64,000 nt of DNA from NCBI RefSeq assembly GCF_000265425.1, contig NC_018014.1, positions 5,022,001-5,086,000 on the forward strand, in the 5' to 3' direction. The notes below the pieces were generated by a model. That model saw nothing but the letters and a program-made list of their open reading frames with translations. It had not been told where the DNA came from and did no database searches. Shown here piece after piece: positions 24,720-33,402 of this stretch; the first letter of the stretch is position 1; each line of letters starts with the position of its first letter. The translations under genes and the position numbers were made by a program. This DNA is from Terriglobus roseus DSM 18391. GTDB taxonomy: Bacteria; Acidobacteriota; Terriglobia; Terriglobales; Acidobacteriaceae.

Positions 24720-25792
24720 ACGGCCTTCGACGCAGTCACAAACTGCATCGTCTCCGCCGTCAGTCCCGGCCCGAAAGCCATCGCACAACCACGCTCACCC
24801 GCACCGGCCGTCTGCAACATCGACTCCAGCACAAACATCACCGTTGCCGAAGACATATTCCCAAACTGTCGCAACACCTCACGCGAAGCCTTCAGCGCAT
24901 CCGCAGGCAATGCAAGCGCCTCTTCCACCGCATCCAGTACCGATCGCCCACCCGGATGCACCGCCCACAGACGCACCGTGCCACCACGCACGAAATCTTC
25001 GCGATGCGCCTGCAGCGCCTGCCCGACTGCAGTTGGGACTTGGCCGGACAAAACCATGTCGAATCCCTGGTCGCCGATATCCCACGTAATTAAGTCAGCA
25101 GTATTCTCAAGGCGGATTGCACGAAAGCTCTCAAGCTCGATCCCACTCTCCCGCCCACTAACCAGCGACGCCGCACATCCATCGCCGAAGACAAGAAACG
25201 ACAGTACCTCGCCCAGATCCTGCGACTCCTGCAGATGCAGCGTGCAGATCTCCAGGTTGATCACCAGCACACTGTCATCCGGCTCCGACCGCACAATATG
25301 CCGCGCCTGCTTCAGCGCGTTCATCGCCGCATAGCAACCCATGAACCCGATCATGGTCCGCTCAACCGAAGCATCCAGGCCAAGATAGTCGACAGCGTCG
25401 AAGTCCAACCCAGGCGCATAAAAGCCCGTGCATGACGTCACGATGACATGTCGAATTCTTTGCCGCTCCTCAGCACTCAATGCCAGCCGGTCAAGCGCAC
25501 GGCGCATCAGGACTGGAGCAAACTGCTTATAAAGCTCCATGCGCCTTGCCGTTGCGGGAAAACTACCGGCACGATACAAACCATACGCATCCACATCGCT
25601 GGGCCCATGCGTTCCATCCACAAACAACGGCGAGTAGCGCGCAGCAATGCCGGACCGCTCCGCCATGCGCAGGAACAGCGTACGGCTGCGCTCCTGCTGC
25701 AGCATCCCATGCGCGTAACCGACAAACGCATCGTGGACGTCGCTATCAAACGTCGCGGTCGCGATGCGCTCGAGGTAAACCTTACCCGCCAT
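24716..25792 (-). CDS. Type III polyketide synthase
   Basis: 358 residues from the ATG at 25792, preceded by GAGAGG. Thiolase-fold homodimeric PKS with the full triad: C153 in MGCYAAMNAL, H279 in WAVHPGGRSVLD, N312 in FGNMSSATVMFVL. Makes alkylresorcinols, alkylpyrones or phloroglucinols from an acyl starter and malonyl-CoA. First gene of a five- to six-gene operon, each junction a 4-base overlap except before the ACP. With its own KS and ACP downstream, a long-chain starter made in situ is likely (inference). Confidence 0.95.
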   Translation of the reverse strand: MAGKVYLERIATATFDSDVHDAFVGYAHGMLQQERSRTLFLRMAERSGIAARYSPLFVDGTHGPSDVDAYGLYRAGSFPATARRMELYKQFAPVLMRRALDRLALSAEERQRIRHVIVTSCTGFYAPGLDFDAVDYLGLDASVERTMIGFMGCYAAMNALKQARHIVRSEPDDSVLVINLEICTLHLQESQDLGEVLSFLVFGDGCAASLVSGRESGIELESFRAIRLENTADLITWDIGDQGFDMVLSGQVPTAVGQALQAHREDFVRGGTVRLWAVHPGGRSVLDAVEEALALPADALKASREVLRQFGNMSSATVMFVLESMLQTAGAGERGCAMAFGPGLTAETMQFVTASKAV

Positions 25793-25959
25793 GGAACCTC
25801 TCAGTGCGAGTTGGATGTGTCGGCACACCGCTCTGTTGTCACACTCGTTGTAGTGTCATCATCACCATGCAGCTTGCGGGCCGCCCACGCGATAACTTGC
25901 GCAAGCGACCCGCACGAACATGAAGAAACAATGAAGACCGTCGCTCCCCCTGACGTGCA

Positions 25960-26610
25960 TTAAAAGGTCGACTGAAACTCCCGCACAATCGACACATACT
26001 GCTCCGCGACCTTACTTACATCCTTCGCGCGGCCTTCCAAAATCGCCTTCTCATCCGCCAGGTCAGCGCCCACGCCCAGCGCAAATGCACCGGCCTCCAG
26101 GAACTCGCGCGCATTCGACAGCGACACGCCGCCCGTCGGAATCAGTTCCACCTGCGGCAATGGCGCCTTCAACGACTTCAGATACTTCGCGCCGCCCATC
26201 GCGCTCGCCGGAAACACCTTGATGATGTCCGTTCCAGCCTGCCACGCGGTAATCACCTCCGTCGGCGTCAGCGCACCCGACAGCACCGCAACCGAGTAAC
26301 GCCGGCAAAGCGAAACCGTCGCCAGGTTCAACGCAGGGCTCACCACGAACTGCGCACCCTCCAGGATGCACATGCGCGCCGTCTCCGGATCCAGCACGGT
26401 ACCCGCGCCAATCAACAGCTCCGGCCGCTCTGTAACCAGCCGCCGCATCACGCCAATCGCGCCCGGCACCGTCATCGTCACTTCAAGCGCCGCAATGCCG
26501 CCCTCGGCAATCGCATCCGCCAGCGCCATCGCGGCATCGCTCGTGCTCGCACGCAATACGGGCAGCACGCCCACCTGTCCAATTCGCTCTAAAACTGCAG
26601 TCCTGTCCAT
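25960..26610 (-). CDS. eda: 2-dehydro-3-deoxyphosphogluconate (KDPG) aldolase
   Basis: 216 residues, class I aldolase that cleaves KDPG to pyruvate and glyceraldehyde 3-phosphate. Landmarks: VLPVLRASTSDAAMALADA, ALEVTMTVPGA with the catalytic Glu, GAGTVLDPE, SPALNLATVSLC, Schiff-base Lys in DIIKVFPASAMGG, and IPTGGVSLSNAREF. 16 bases downstream of the KDG kinase gene, with which it forms a kinase-aldolase operon of the Entner-Doudoroff or uronate route. Confidence 0.95.
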   Translation of the reverse strand: MDRTAVLERIGQVGVLPVLRASTSDAAMALADAIAEGGIAALEVTMTVPGAIGVMRRLVTERPELLIGAGTVLDPETARMCILEGAQFVVSPALNLATVSLCRRYSVAVLSGALTPTEVITAWQAGTDIIKVFPASAMGGAKYLKSLKAPLPQVELIPTGGVSLSNAREFLEAGAFALGVGADLADEKAILEGRAKDVSKVAEQYVSIVREFQSTF

Positions 26611-26626
26611 ATCGATCCCTATCCCC

Positions 26627-27724
26627 TCAGCGTTGAACGCCGGCTCCGTTGCGGCTCATGGCGTGCTCCACCTCGGCCAATGTGAACATCGAGTTGTCGC
26701 CCGGCGTCGTCATCGCAAGCGCACCATGCGCCACGCCGCAGTCCAACGACCACTGCATCCCGCGACCGCTCAACAACCCATAAAAAACTCCCGCAGCAAA
26801 GGAATCGCCACCACCCACGCGATCGAAGATCTCAAGATCCTCAAAGTGCATCCCGCGATAGACCTCGCCCTCACTCCATCCAAAAGCACCCCAGTGATTG
26901 CGATTCGCACTCGTCGCCTTGCGCGCCGTCGTCGCAATCACCTTGATGTTCGGAAAGTCTTCGGTGATTCCCTTTGCCATCGCGGCATAACTCTCTTCGT
27001 CATGCCACGGCGGCCCCTGCGACGAAGCACCGATCTCGCGCGCCAGGTCACCATCATGCCCCAGTAACACATCCACCAGCGGTGCCAGCTCGCGATTCAC
27101 CGCTGCTGCACCCAAGCGGCCGCCACGCCGCTTCCACAACGACGGCCGATAGTTGCAGTCGTACGAGATCACAACGCCATGCCGCCGAGCCGACGTCATC
27201 GCCTCGCGCACCACCTCCGTCGCCGACAGCGACAGCGCGCACATGATGCCGCCCGTATGAAACCAGCGAACACCCTCTTTGCCAAAGATGCGGTCCCAGT
27301 CCACCTCACCCGGCTTCATCTGCGAGATCGGCGTATGGCCCCGGTCCATCATGCCCATCGCCGGCCGATTGCCATAGCCGCGCTCCAGAAAATACACGCC
27401 GTTGCGGCTCGCCTCGCCCACGCCGTCATACGGCAACCACCGCAGATGGCTTAGGTCAACGCCGCCCTGCAGCATCATGTCTTCCAGCAGACGACCCACC
27501 GGGTTATCCGCCAATGCGGTCACCAGCGACGTCCGCATCCCAAAACACCGCCGCAAGCCGCGAGCCACGTTGTACTCGCCGCCGCCCTCCCACACGCGAA
27601 AGTGCCGCGTGCGCGTGATGCGATCCTCACCTGGGTCGAAACGCAACATCACCTCGCCCAGGCTCAACTGGTCCCAGGCACATTCTTCTGCAGACCGAAT
27701 CTGCAGCCCACCCTGTTCTTTCAT
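26627..27724 (-). CDS. kdgK: 2-dehydro-3-deoxygluconate kinase, PfkB family
   Basis: 365 residues from the ATG at 27724; an in-frame Met 12 codons upstream lacks a ribosome site. PfkB fold: N-terminal GEVMLRFDPGE and the GGGEYNVARGL substrate-binding motif; C-terminal signature DRVGGGDSFAAGVFYGLL with the catalytic Asp. An unusual insertion near 110-150 (YFLERGYGNRPAMGMMDRG). Phosphorylates KDG to KDPG, used by the adjacent aldolase. Confidence 0.9.
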   Translation of the reverse strand: MKEQGGLQIRSAEECAWDQLSLGEVMLRFDPGEDRITRTRHFRVWEGGGEYNVARGLRRCFGMRTSLVTALADNPVGRLLEDMMLQGGVDLSHLRWLPYDGVGEASRNGVYFLERGYGNRPAMGMMDRGHTPISQMKPGEVDWDRIFGKEGVRWFHTGGIMCALSLSATEVVREAMTSARRHGVVISYDCNYRPSLWKRRGGRLGAAAVNRELAPLVDVLLGHDGDLAREIGASSQGPPWHDEESYAAMAKGITEDFPNIKVIATTARKATSANRNHWGAFGWSEGEVYRGMHFEDLEIFDRVGGGDSFAAGVFYGLLSGRGMQWSLDCGVAHGALAMTTPGDNSMFTLAEVEHAMSRNGAGVQR

Positions 27725-27889
27725 CGTCACTTCCGGCTGCAGCAGGCAGCTATGTCTCACTCAGGGAAAAGCATACGCGGCCAACCGCCCCACTCACATC
27801 GGAGCATTGCCCTATCCCAATCCACAAGCTTGCAATCCCCGGCACCGAAGGCATATGAATGATGCCACTCGATTCCGAGGCAAATCCCT

Positions 27890-29017
27890 GTGCGCAGATA
27901 TCTTCAAGCGATCCTTCTCACGCTGGCCGCCCTTCCCATGCCATCCGGCCACGCCCAGCCGCTCGCACCCGGCGCACCGCTGCCCGCCTTCCGCCTCACC
28001 GGCACCGACGGTGCCACGCATACACCCGCCGACTGGCAGTCCAGCAAAGTCCTCGTCGTCGCCTTCCTCTGCAATCACTGCACAGAATCTCAGCGCTACG
28101 AATCTCGCCTCAACGCCATCACCCAGACCTTCGCCAGCAAAGGCGTCACCGTCGTCGCCATCCAGTCCAGCAATCCGAAAGCAACGACTGAGAAAGACCT
28201 CGCCTGGTCCGACGTCGGCGAAACCCTCGAAGACATGAAGGAGCGGGCCAACTTCCGCCACTTCGCCTTCCCCTACCTCTACGACGGAGATACCGGCACC
28301 ACCGCGCAGGCCTTCGGCGCCACCGTCGCGCCCTCGGTCTTCATCTTCGACAAGGACCGCAAACTCCGCTACTCCGGCCAGATCGACAGCGACCCCACCA
28401 ACGGCCCCGCGACCATCCACACCGCAACAGCCGCCATCGAAGCCCTCCTTACAGACAAACCAGTCGCCATTGCCACCACCAAAGCCACCGGCTGCAAGCT
28501 GCAACTTGGCCCACCGACCGAAGCAAAAGCCCCCGCAGACAGCGCGCCCATCAACGTCGCACTCGCCAGCGCTGAAATGCTCGGCAAGCTCCGCCACAAC
28601 CCCACCGGCAAGCTGCTGCTCGTCAACTTCTACGCCACATGGTGCGGCCCCTGCGTCACCGAGTTCCCGGACCTCATGGCCACCAACCGCATGTACCGCG
28701 ACCGGCCCTTCGCCTTCACCACCGTCTCCTCCAACGTCCCCGCCGAGCAGCCCGAGGTCCTCGCCTTCCTCAAAAAGATGAACGCCACCACCAACAATCT
28801 GCTCTACGGCTCCGACGACACCTACGCCATGCAGGACGCCTTCGACCCTGACGCCGGCTCCGCCGTCCCCGTCACCGTCCTGCTCTCGCCCCACGGCGAC
28901 GTCCTCTTCCACGAACAGGGCGAGATCGACCTCATGCAGATCCGCCGCGCCATCCTCGCCAACCTGCCGGACGACCCGGCCCACGCGGGCGCGCAGGCAT
29001 ACTGGGCGACCAAATAG
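27890..29017 (+). CDS. Exported protein with two thioredoxin-fold domains (AhpC/TlpA-like)
   Basis: 375 residues, GTG start at 27890 with CGAGG upstream, signal peptide ending SGHAQ. Domain 1 (about 25-185) is peroxiredoxin-like with C61-NH-C64 at the active site. Domain 2 (about 225-365) is TlpA-like with the classic FYATWC252-GP-C255. The two halves resemble each other only as folds. Likely a periplasmic thiol-disulfide protein. Followed within 34 bases by a paralog and then by a DsbD-alpha-like protein, which suggests a dedicated periplasmic redox set. Confidence 0.87.
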   Translation: MRRYLQAILLTLAALPMPSGHAQPLAPGAPLPAFRLTGTDGATHTPADWQSSKVLVVAFLCNHCTESQRYESRLNAITQTFASKGVTVVAIQSSNPKATTEKDLAWSDVGETLEDMKERANFRHFAFPYLYDGDTGTTAQAFGATVAPSVFIFDKDRKLRYSGQIDSDPTNGPATIHTATAAIEALLTDKPVAIATTKATGCKLQLGPPTEAKAPADSAPINVALASAEMLGKLRHNPTGKLLLVNFYATWCGPCVTEFPDLMATNRMYRDRPFAFTTVSSNVPAEQPEVLAFLKKMNATTNNLLYGSDDTYAMQDAFDPDAGSAVPVTVLLSPHGDVLFHEQGEIDLMQIRRAILANLPDDPAHAGAQAYWATK

Positions 29018-29051
29018 CCCGGACGAACGAATTCCCAACAGGAGCAGCCTC

Positions 29052-30242
29052 ATGCGAAGCCTTCCGATCCTCCTACTCGCAGCACTCGCCATCCCAATCC
29101 CGGGCCACGCACAAACGCCGCCACCCGCCGGCACCATCGCCATGTCCGCCAACACCGAGCATCCACTGATGCCCATCGGCACCGCCGCGCCCGACTTCTC
29201 TCTCAAGGGCACCGACGACAAGATCCACACCCTCTCCGAATTCAGCAAGGGCAAAGTCCTCGTCGTCATGTTCGAGTCCGTCCACTGTCCGGTCTCGGAA
29301 AACTACGAAGGCCGCATGCGCGCCCTCTACGACGCCTACCACTCCAAAGGCGTCGAGTTCGTGGCCATCAACCCCAACAATCCAAATGCCGTGCGACTCG
29401 ATGAACTCGGCTACACCGACCTCACCGACTCACCAGCCGACATGAAGATCCGCGTCCGCGACCGCCACATCCCGTGGCCCTACGTCTCCGACGGTGAAAC
29501 GCAGGCCACCGCGCAGAAGTTCGGCGCCGTCGCCACGCCCCACATCTTCATCTTCGACACCGACCGCAAGCTTCGCTACGAAGGCCGCATCGACGACAAC
29601 CAGAACGAAGCCCTCGTCAAAGTCCACGACGCGCACGACGCCATCGAGGCCTTGCTCGCAAACGGCACCATCGCGGTCCCGCACCGCCCGGCCTTCGGCT
29701 GCTCTACCAAGTGGCTCTCAAAGTCCGGCGACGTCGAACGCGAGATGACCCGCATCCACGCCGAACCCGTCGCCCTTACACCAGCCTCCGCAGCCGACCT
29801 CGCAGCCCTGCGCGCCAACACCGGCGACAAGGTCACCGTCGTCCACTTCTGGAGCACCGAAAACCCGGCTGGCGAAAAAGACTTCGCCGACCTGCAGACC
29901 ACCTTCCGTATGTACCGCGGCCGCTCCTACAACTACGTCACCATCAACACCGACGCACCCGCCAGCACCGCCAGGGCCACAGACTTCCTGCACGCGCAGT
30001 ACGCCTCCAGCCACAACCTTCAACTCGCTCCCGCCGACCTCAAAACCACGCAGACCGCCTTCGGAACCACCTGGCAGCCCAACGAAGAGTTCACCGCAGT
30101 CATCGGCCCCGGCGGCAAACTCGTCTACGCCCACAAGGGTCCCATCGACATCCTCGAAGTGCGCCACGCAGTCCTCGGCAGCTTCACCGACAACCCGCAC
30201 TACCCCGGCCAGGCCGAATACTGGGCTGCCCGCTCAAAGTAG
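29052..30242 (+). CDS. Exported double thioredoxin-fold protein; second active site lost
   Basis: 396 residues, signal peptide ending PGHAQ. Same two-domain layout as the preceding gene and ends alike (PHYPGQAEYWA against PAHAGAQAYWA), so the two are tandem duplicates. Domain 1 keeps one cysteine (C79-PV-S82, a peroxiredoxin-like single-Cys site). In domain 2 the WCGPC motif has become FWSTENPAG (near 266-273), leaving no active-site cysteine; C217 lies between the domains. A partner or chaperone function rather than catalysis is likely for that half. Confidence 0.85.
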   Translation: MRSLPILLLAALAIPIPGHAQTPPPAGTIAMSANTEHPLMPIGTAAPDFSLKGTDDKIHTLSEFSKGKVLVVMFESVHCPVSENYEGRMRALYDAYHSKGVEFVAINPNNPNAVRLDELGYTDLTDSPADMKIRVRDRHIPWPYVSDGETQATAQKFGAVATPHIFIFDTDRKLRYEGRIDDNQNEALVKVHDAHDAIEALLANGTIAVPHRPAFGCSTKWLSKSGDVEREMTRIHAEPVALTPASAADLAALRANTGDKVTVVHFWSTENPAGEKDFADLQTTFRMYRGRSYNYVTINTDAPASTARATDFLHAQYASSHNLQLAPADLKTTQTAFGTTWQPNEEFTAVIGPGGKLVYAHKGPIDILEVRHAVLGSFTDNPHYPGQAEYWAARSK

Positions 30243-30284
30243 GCAGTCGCATCAGCCACCTCGCAGATCGCGAAACAAACGAAA

Positions 30285-30311
30285 AAGGAGTGGCCAAAAT
30301 CGCCACTCCTT
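30285..30311 (+). terminator. Hairpin after the double-thioredoxin genes
   Basis: Ten-base perfect stem AAGGAGTGGC / GCCACTCCTT with a 7-base AAAATC-type loop, flanked by an A-run upstream and few Ts downstream. Could attenuate between the paralog and the DsbD-alpha-like gene, or stop the opposite strand. Confidence 0.6.
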
Positions 30312-30345
30312 CCGTGACACATTTGCCTTCACAAGGGACGAACGC

Positions 30346-30819
30346 ATGAACAAGACCCAAAACACCCTGGCCGCAATCCTCGCCCTGTCAGCCTTCGGTG
30401 CTGCAGCCAACGCCCAACGTCCCTACGAAGTCGTGAAGTGGAACGCCACCGTCACCAAATCCACGGCAACCTCGGCCTCCGTAGCGCTCACCGCCACCAT
30501 CCAGGAAGGCTGGCACGTCTACGCCCTCTCACAACCACCCGGCGGCCCCACCCCGCTCCGCATCACCATCCCGGCAACAGCACCCTTCACCCTGCAGACC
30601 CCGGTAGCAGAGTCGAAAGTAATCCGCCACGAAGACCCCACCTTCAAGATGGAGACCGTCTACTACCTCAACACCATCAACCTCACCGTCGACCTAAAAA
30701 AACAAGGCAGCACCCCAACGGAAACAGTCCCCGTCGACGTCCGCTACCAGGCTTGCAACGACCGCCTCTGCCTCCCGCCCTACACCGCCCACCTGACCGC
30801 CGCCATCAAGCAGAACTGA
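30346..30819 (+). CDS. Stand-alone DsbD alpha-domain-like periplasmic protein
   Basis: 157 residues, signal peptide ending AANAQ. The rest matches the N-terminal DsbD-alpha immunoglobulin-like domain: EGWHVYALSQPPGGPTPLRI, and C137/C142 in YQACNDRLCLPP, the pair that in DsbD accepts electrons and passes them to periplasmic thioredoxin-like partners. The membrane and gamma domains of DsbD are absent. It follows two thioredoxin-fold proteins, the likely electron partners. Confidence 0.87.
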   Translation: MNKTQNTLAAILALSAFGAAANAQRPYEVVKWNATVTKSTATSASVALTATIQEGWHVYALSQPPGGPTPLRITIPATAPFTLQTPVAESKVIRHEDPTFKMETVYYLNTINLTVDLKKQGSTPTETVPVDVRYQACNDRLCLPPYTAHLTAAIKQN

Positions 30820-30857
30820 CCCCTCGGCCAACTGACGGAAGACCATCGCGGGAGCAG

Positions 30858-33032
30858 CTATTCGAATTGGGTCGGGTCTGTGTTCAGACTGGCGGGCGGC
30901 AGGTCACCGTCCTTGGTGCCGAGGGTGGTATTGGGGACGTCCTGCATGGTCAGATTGAGAGTGCCGCCTGCGGTCAGGGTCTTGTGTGTAACCCACAGTC
31001 GGCTGAGTGGTGTGCCGTTCCACGTAGCAGACTGGACGTATTTCGCATCGCGGCTGGTGTTGGGCGCGGCGAGAATGATGTCCCTACCGCTATGCAGGTG
31101 GATGGTGACCTTGCTGAAGATCGGGCTGCCGATGTCATACACCGGGATACCGGGCGTGACGGGATAGAGCCCCATCATCGACCAGACCACGAAGCTCGAC
31201 AGGCCACCACCATCTTCGTCACCAGGGATCCCTTGCAGTGTCGCGGGGAAGAAGGAGTCGAGGACGTAGCGCAAGCGCTTCTGCGTCTTCCACGGCTGGC
31301 CGAGACGGTTGTAGACGTACGGGATAGGCAGCGAAGGCTCGTTGGCCATGCTGAATTGGCCCATCATCGACGTGCTGTCCGGGAACTTGCCCTGGAAGGT
31401 GTAAATGTTAGTCGGCAGCGGTTCGCGGAAGAGTTGATCCAGGTTCGCTGCGGCCTTCTGCTTCCCACCCATCAGGTCGATGAGGCCGTTGTAGTCGTGC
31501 GTAACGTCCCATGTGTAGGTGTACGCGTTGTTCTCGTCGTAGTAGTCACGACCGCCCATGCCGCCATCGAACTTCGGATCGATGGCAATCCATTCGCCTT
31601 TGTCATCCTTAGGCCACGCAAGGGCTTTGTCGGTGCGGAACAGGTTGCGGTAGTTGGTTGCGCGCTTCAGAAACAGATCATGATCCTGCGGCTTTTTCAG
31701 GATCGAAGCGAGCTGCGCAATGGAGGCGTCATCGGTGCTCACCTCATAGGTAAGGGCAACAGCCTGGCGACGTTCGCCGGCATTCACACCGCTGACGGTT
31801 TCTTTCTCACCGGGATGCAGAGCCGGCATATAGCCGTGAGTGTTGTAGAAGTCGTCGAGTGAAGTCTTCGGACCAAGGGACCACGGCAGGATGGTGGTAT
31901 CGAGCGCACGCTTGCGCAGACCCTCATAAGCCGTGGGCAGGTCGAAGTTGCGGACACCTTTGTTGTAGGCATCCGCGATCCATGGTGCAGCGTGATAGCC
32001 GTTCATCGTCGCGTTCGGGCCCGCCGCAGAGGCGAAGGTAGGCATGAGCCCGCCCTGCTGATACATCCGGACGTAAGACTGAATCTTGTCGCCCTGCATC
32101 TCGGGATTCAGCAGCGTTTGCAGCGGCTCCATCGCGCGGAAGGTATCCCAGAGCCAGTTGTCGACATAGAACGGGCGCTTGTCTTCATGCACCTTGTGGT
32201 CGTAGCTACTGTAATACCTGCCGTCTTCTGTGATCAGGATCATGCGCTCCATGCATCGATAGAGCGCCGTGTAAAAGACCTTGCGCTGTGCGTCCGTGCC
32301 GCCTTCGATCTGGATCTGGCCGAGCGCATCGTTCCATGTCTTGCGGGCTTCTTCGCGAGTACGCGTCAGATCCCAGTGATTGATCTCGCGGCGAAGGTTC
32401 TTCTTTGCCTGCTCGACGGAGAGAAATGAAACGCCGTAACGGACCTCGAGGTCGGTGACATGGCCGCTCAGATGAAGACTCTTACCATCCTGCTGCGGCG
32501 TCATCGCACTGTTCGTCTCTGCGTAAAAGTAGGCGGTCAGCCCATCGACCGTTTCCTCGCCGGAAAACGCATCCTTACCCTCTACCTTCAACGATCCCTT
32601 ATGCAGGTTGCGCAAAGTGAACACTGCGTTGCCATCGAGATATTGAAAGCGAAAGATCCCCGCCTGGTGTGCGGGTGCGAACTCGACGCCGACGTTCTTG
32701 TCGCCCAGACGTGAGGCATACCCGTAGGGCGCGGCGTGCTCGTTGTCATAGGTAAGCGGTGTGCCGTCCCCGGGCATGATGGCGAAGAGATCTGGCGCGC
32801 GATGCGAAAGAATCGTCAGCGGGAAGTACTGGACCTGATCGTCGAGCGCGTTCTTGCGCACGGGATAGACACGCACCATGCTGTTCGGCAGGTAGGCCGT
32901 GGGCCGCGTCGGTTCCAGCAGGATTCCAACATTGCCAATGGTGGGATCGACTTCGTCGACGGGCTGTCGCTGGGCAAAGGCAGTAGCTGCGGTAGAAAGG
33001 ATAACGACGGCGATAGGGATGGCTCTGCGCAA
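30858..33032 (-). CDS. GH92 alpha-1,2-mannosidase family glycosidase, secreted
   Basis: 725 residues from TTG at 33032, where AGGAG lies upstream and a signal peptide (AIPIAVVILSTAATAFAQ) begins. GH92 landmarks: VDPTIGNVG, DDQVQYFPLTILSHR, NWLWDTFRAMEPL, GYHAAPWIADAYNKG, WDVTHDYNGLIDLMGG, IPGDEDGGGLSSFVVWSMMGLYPVTPG and YDIGSPIFSKV. These are calcium-dependent exo-mannosidases that trim alpha-mannosides. The motif PGDEDGG differs from the usual GNEDCG of the family, so the linkage is not predicted. Stands alone on the minus strand. Confidence 0.92.
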   Translation of the reverse strand: MRRAIPIAVVILSTAATAFAQRQPVDEVDPTIGNVGILLEPTRPTAYLPNSMVRVYPVRKNALDDQVQYFPLTILSHRAPDLFAIMPGDGTPLTYDNEHAAPYGYASRLGDKNVGVEFAPAHQAGIFRFQYLDGNAVFTLRNLHKGSLKVEGKDAFSGEETVDGLTAYFYAETNSAMTPQQDGKSLHLSGHVTDLEVRYGVSFLSVEQAKKNLRREINHWDLTRTREEARKTWNDALGQIQIEGGTDAQRKVFYTALYRCMERMILITEDGRYYSSYDHKVHEDKRPFYVDNWLWDTFRAMEPLQTLLNPEMQGDKIQSYVRMYQQGGLMPTFASAAGPNATMNGYHAAPWIADAYNKGVRNFDLPTAYEGLRKRALDTTILPWSLGPKTSLDDFYNTHGYMPALHPGEKETVSGVNAGERRQAVALTYEVSTDDASIAQLASILKKPQDHDLFLKRATNYRNLFRTDKALAWPKDDKGEWIAIDPKFDGGMGGRDYYDENNAYTYTWDVTHDYNGLIDLMGGKQKAAANLDQLFREPLPTNIYTFQGKFPDSTSMMGQFSMANEPSLPIPYVYNRLGQPWKTQKRLRYVLDSFFPATLQGIPGDEDGGGLSSFVVWSMMGLYPVTPGIPVYDIGSPIFSKVTIHLHSGRDIILAAPNTSRDAKYVQSATWNGTPLSRLWVTHKTLTAGGTLNLTMQDVPNTTLGTKDGDLPPASLNTDPTQFE

Positions 33033-33191
33033 AGTGTGAGGCTCCTGCTGATGGTCGAGGCAAGAATATCGCAGCGTGAAGAAGCTGGCCTTGGACTTCC
33101 TCAAAGGGAAGGTGCTCCCAACGACACGCGGAAAATCGTTTCGTCGCGATCCTCTCTCGGACAGTGAAGTTCTCACATGCTCTGCACAGCG

Positions 33192-33395
33192 CTATTGCGA
33201 AGAAACATCGAGGACGATGGAGCCGAGTCCGCCCCCTCTGGCATACATGCGATGTGCTTCCTGAATCTCGTCCAGAGGAAATACGGCCTTGATTGGCACC
33301 CGAATCCTACCATCGGCTAGTCAGCGAAAGAGCAGCGCCAGATCCGAATCGGGCCATAAGCACCCGACCTTCGATTCCGTGACACGTCCGCATGC
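33192..33395 (-). pseudogene. 3' remnant of a zinc-free MDR alcohol dehydrogenase/quinone oxidoreductase
   Basis: Read on the minus strand, about 65 codons give WPDSDLALLFR, an in-frame TGA, then LADGRIRVPIKAVFPLDEI, QEAHRMYARGGGLGSIVLDVS and a stop at 33192. This is the C-terminal end of an MDR-superfamily reductase (LADGRI..FPL.E..EAHR.. pattern). A TGG-to-TGA change and the lack of the N-terminal two thirds make it a decayed remnant. Confidence 0.7.
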
Positions 33396-33402
33396 CTACC
33401 GC

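Noticed and set aside
23664..25334. Long plus-strand open frame across the flavoprotein, methyltransferase and PKS genes
   Set aside because: Arg/His/Pro-rich with no domain; the three minus-strand genes are clear.
27812..29269. Long minus-strand open frame across the double-thioredoxin gene
   Set aside because: Low-complexity Gly/Val/Asp composition of an antisense frame; the plus-strand protein has WCGPC and a signal peptide.
30438..31862. Long plus-strand open frame overlapping the DsbD-alpha-like and GH92 genes
   Set aside because: Arg/His-rich start and no domain; antisense to a clear GH92 gene.
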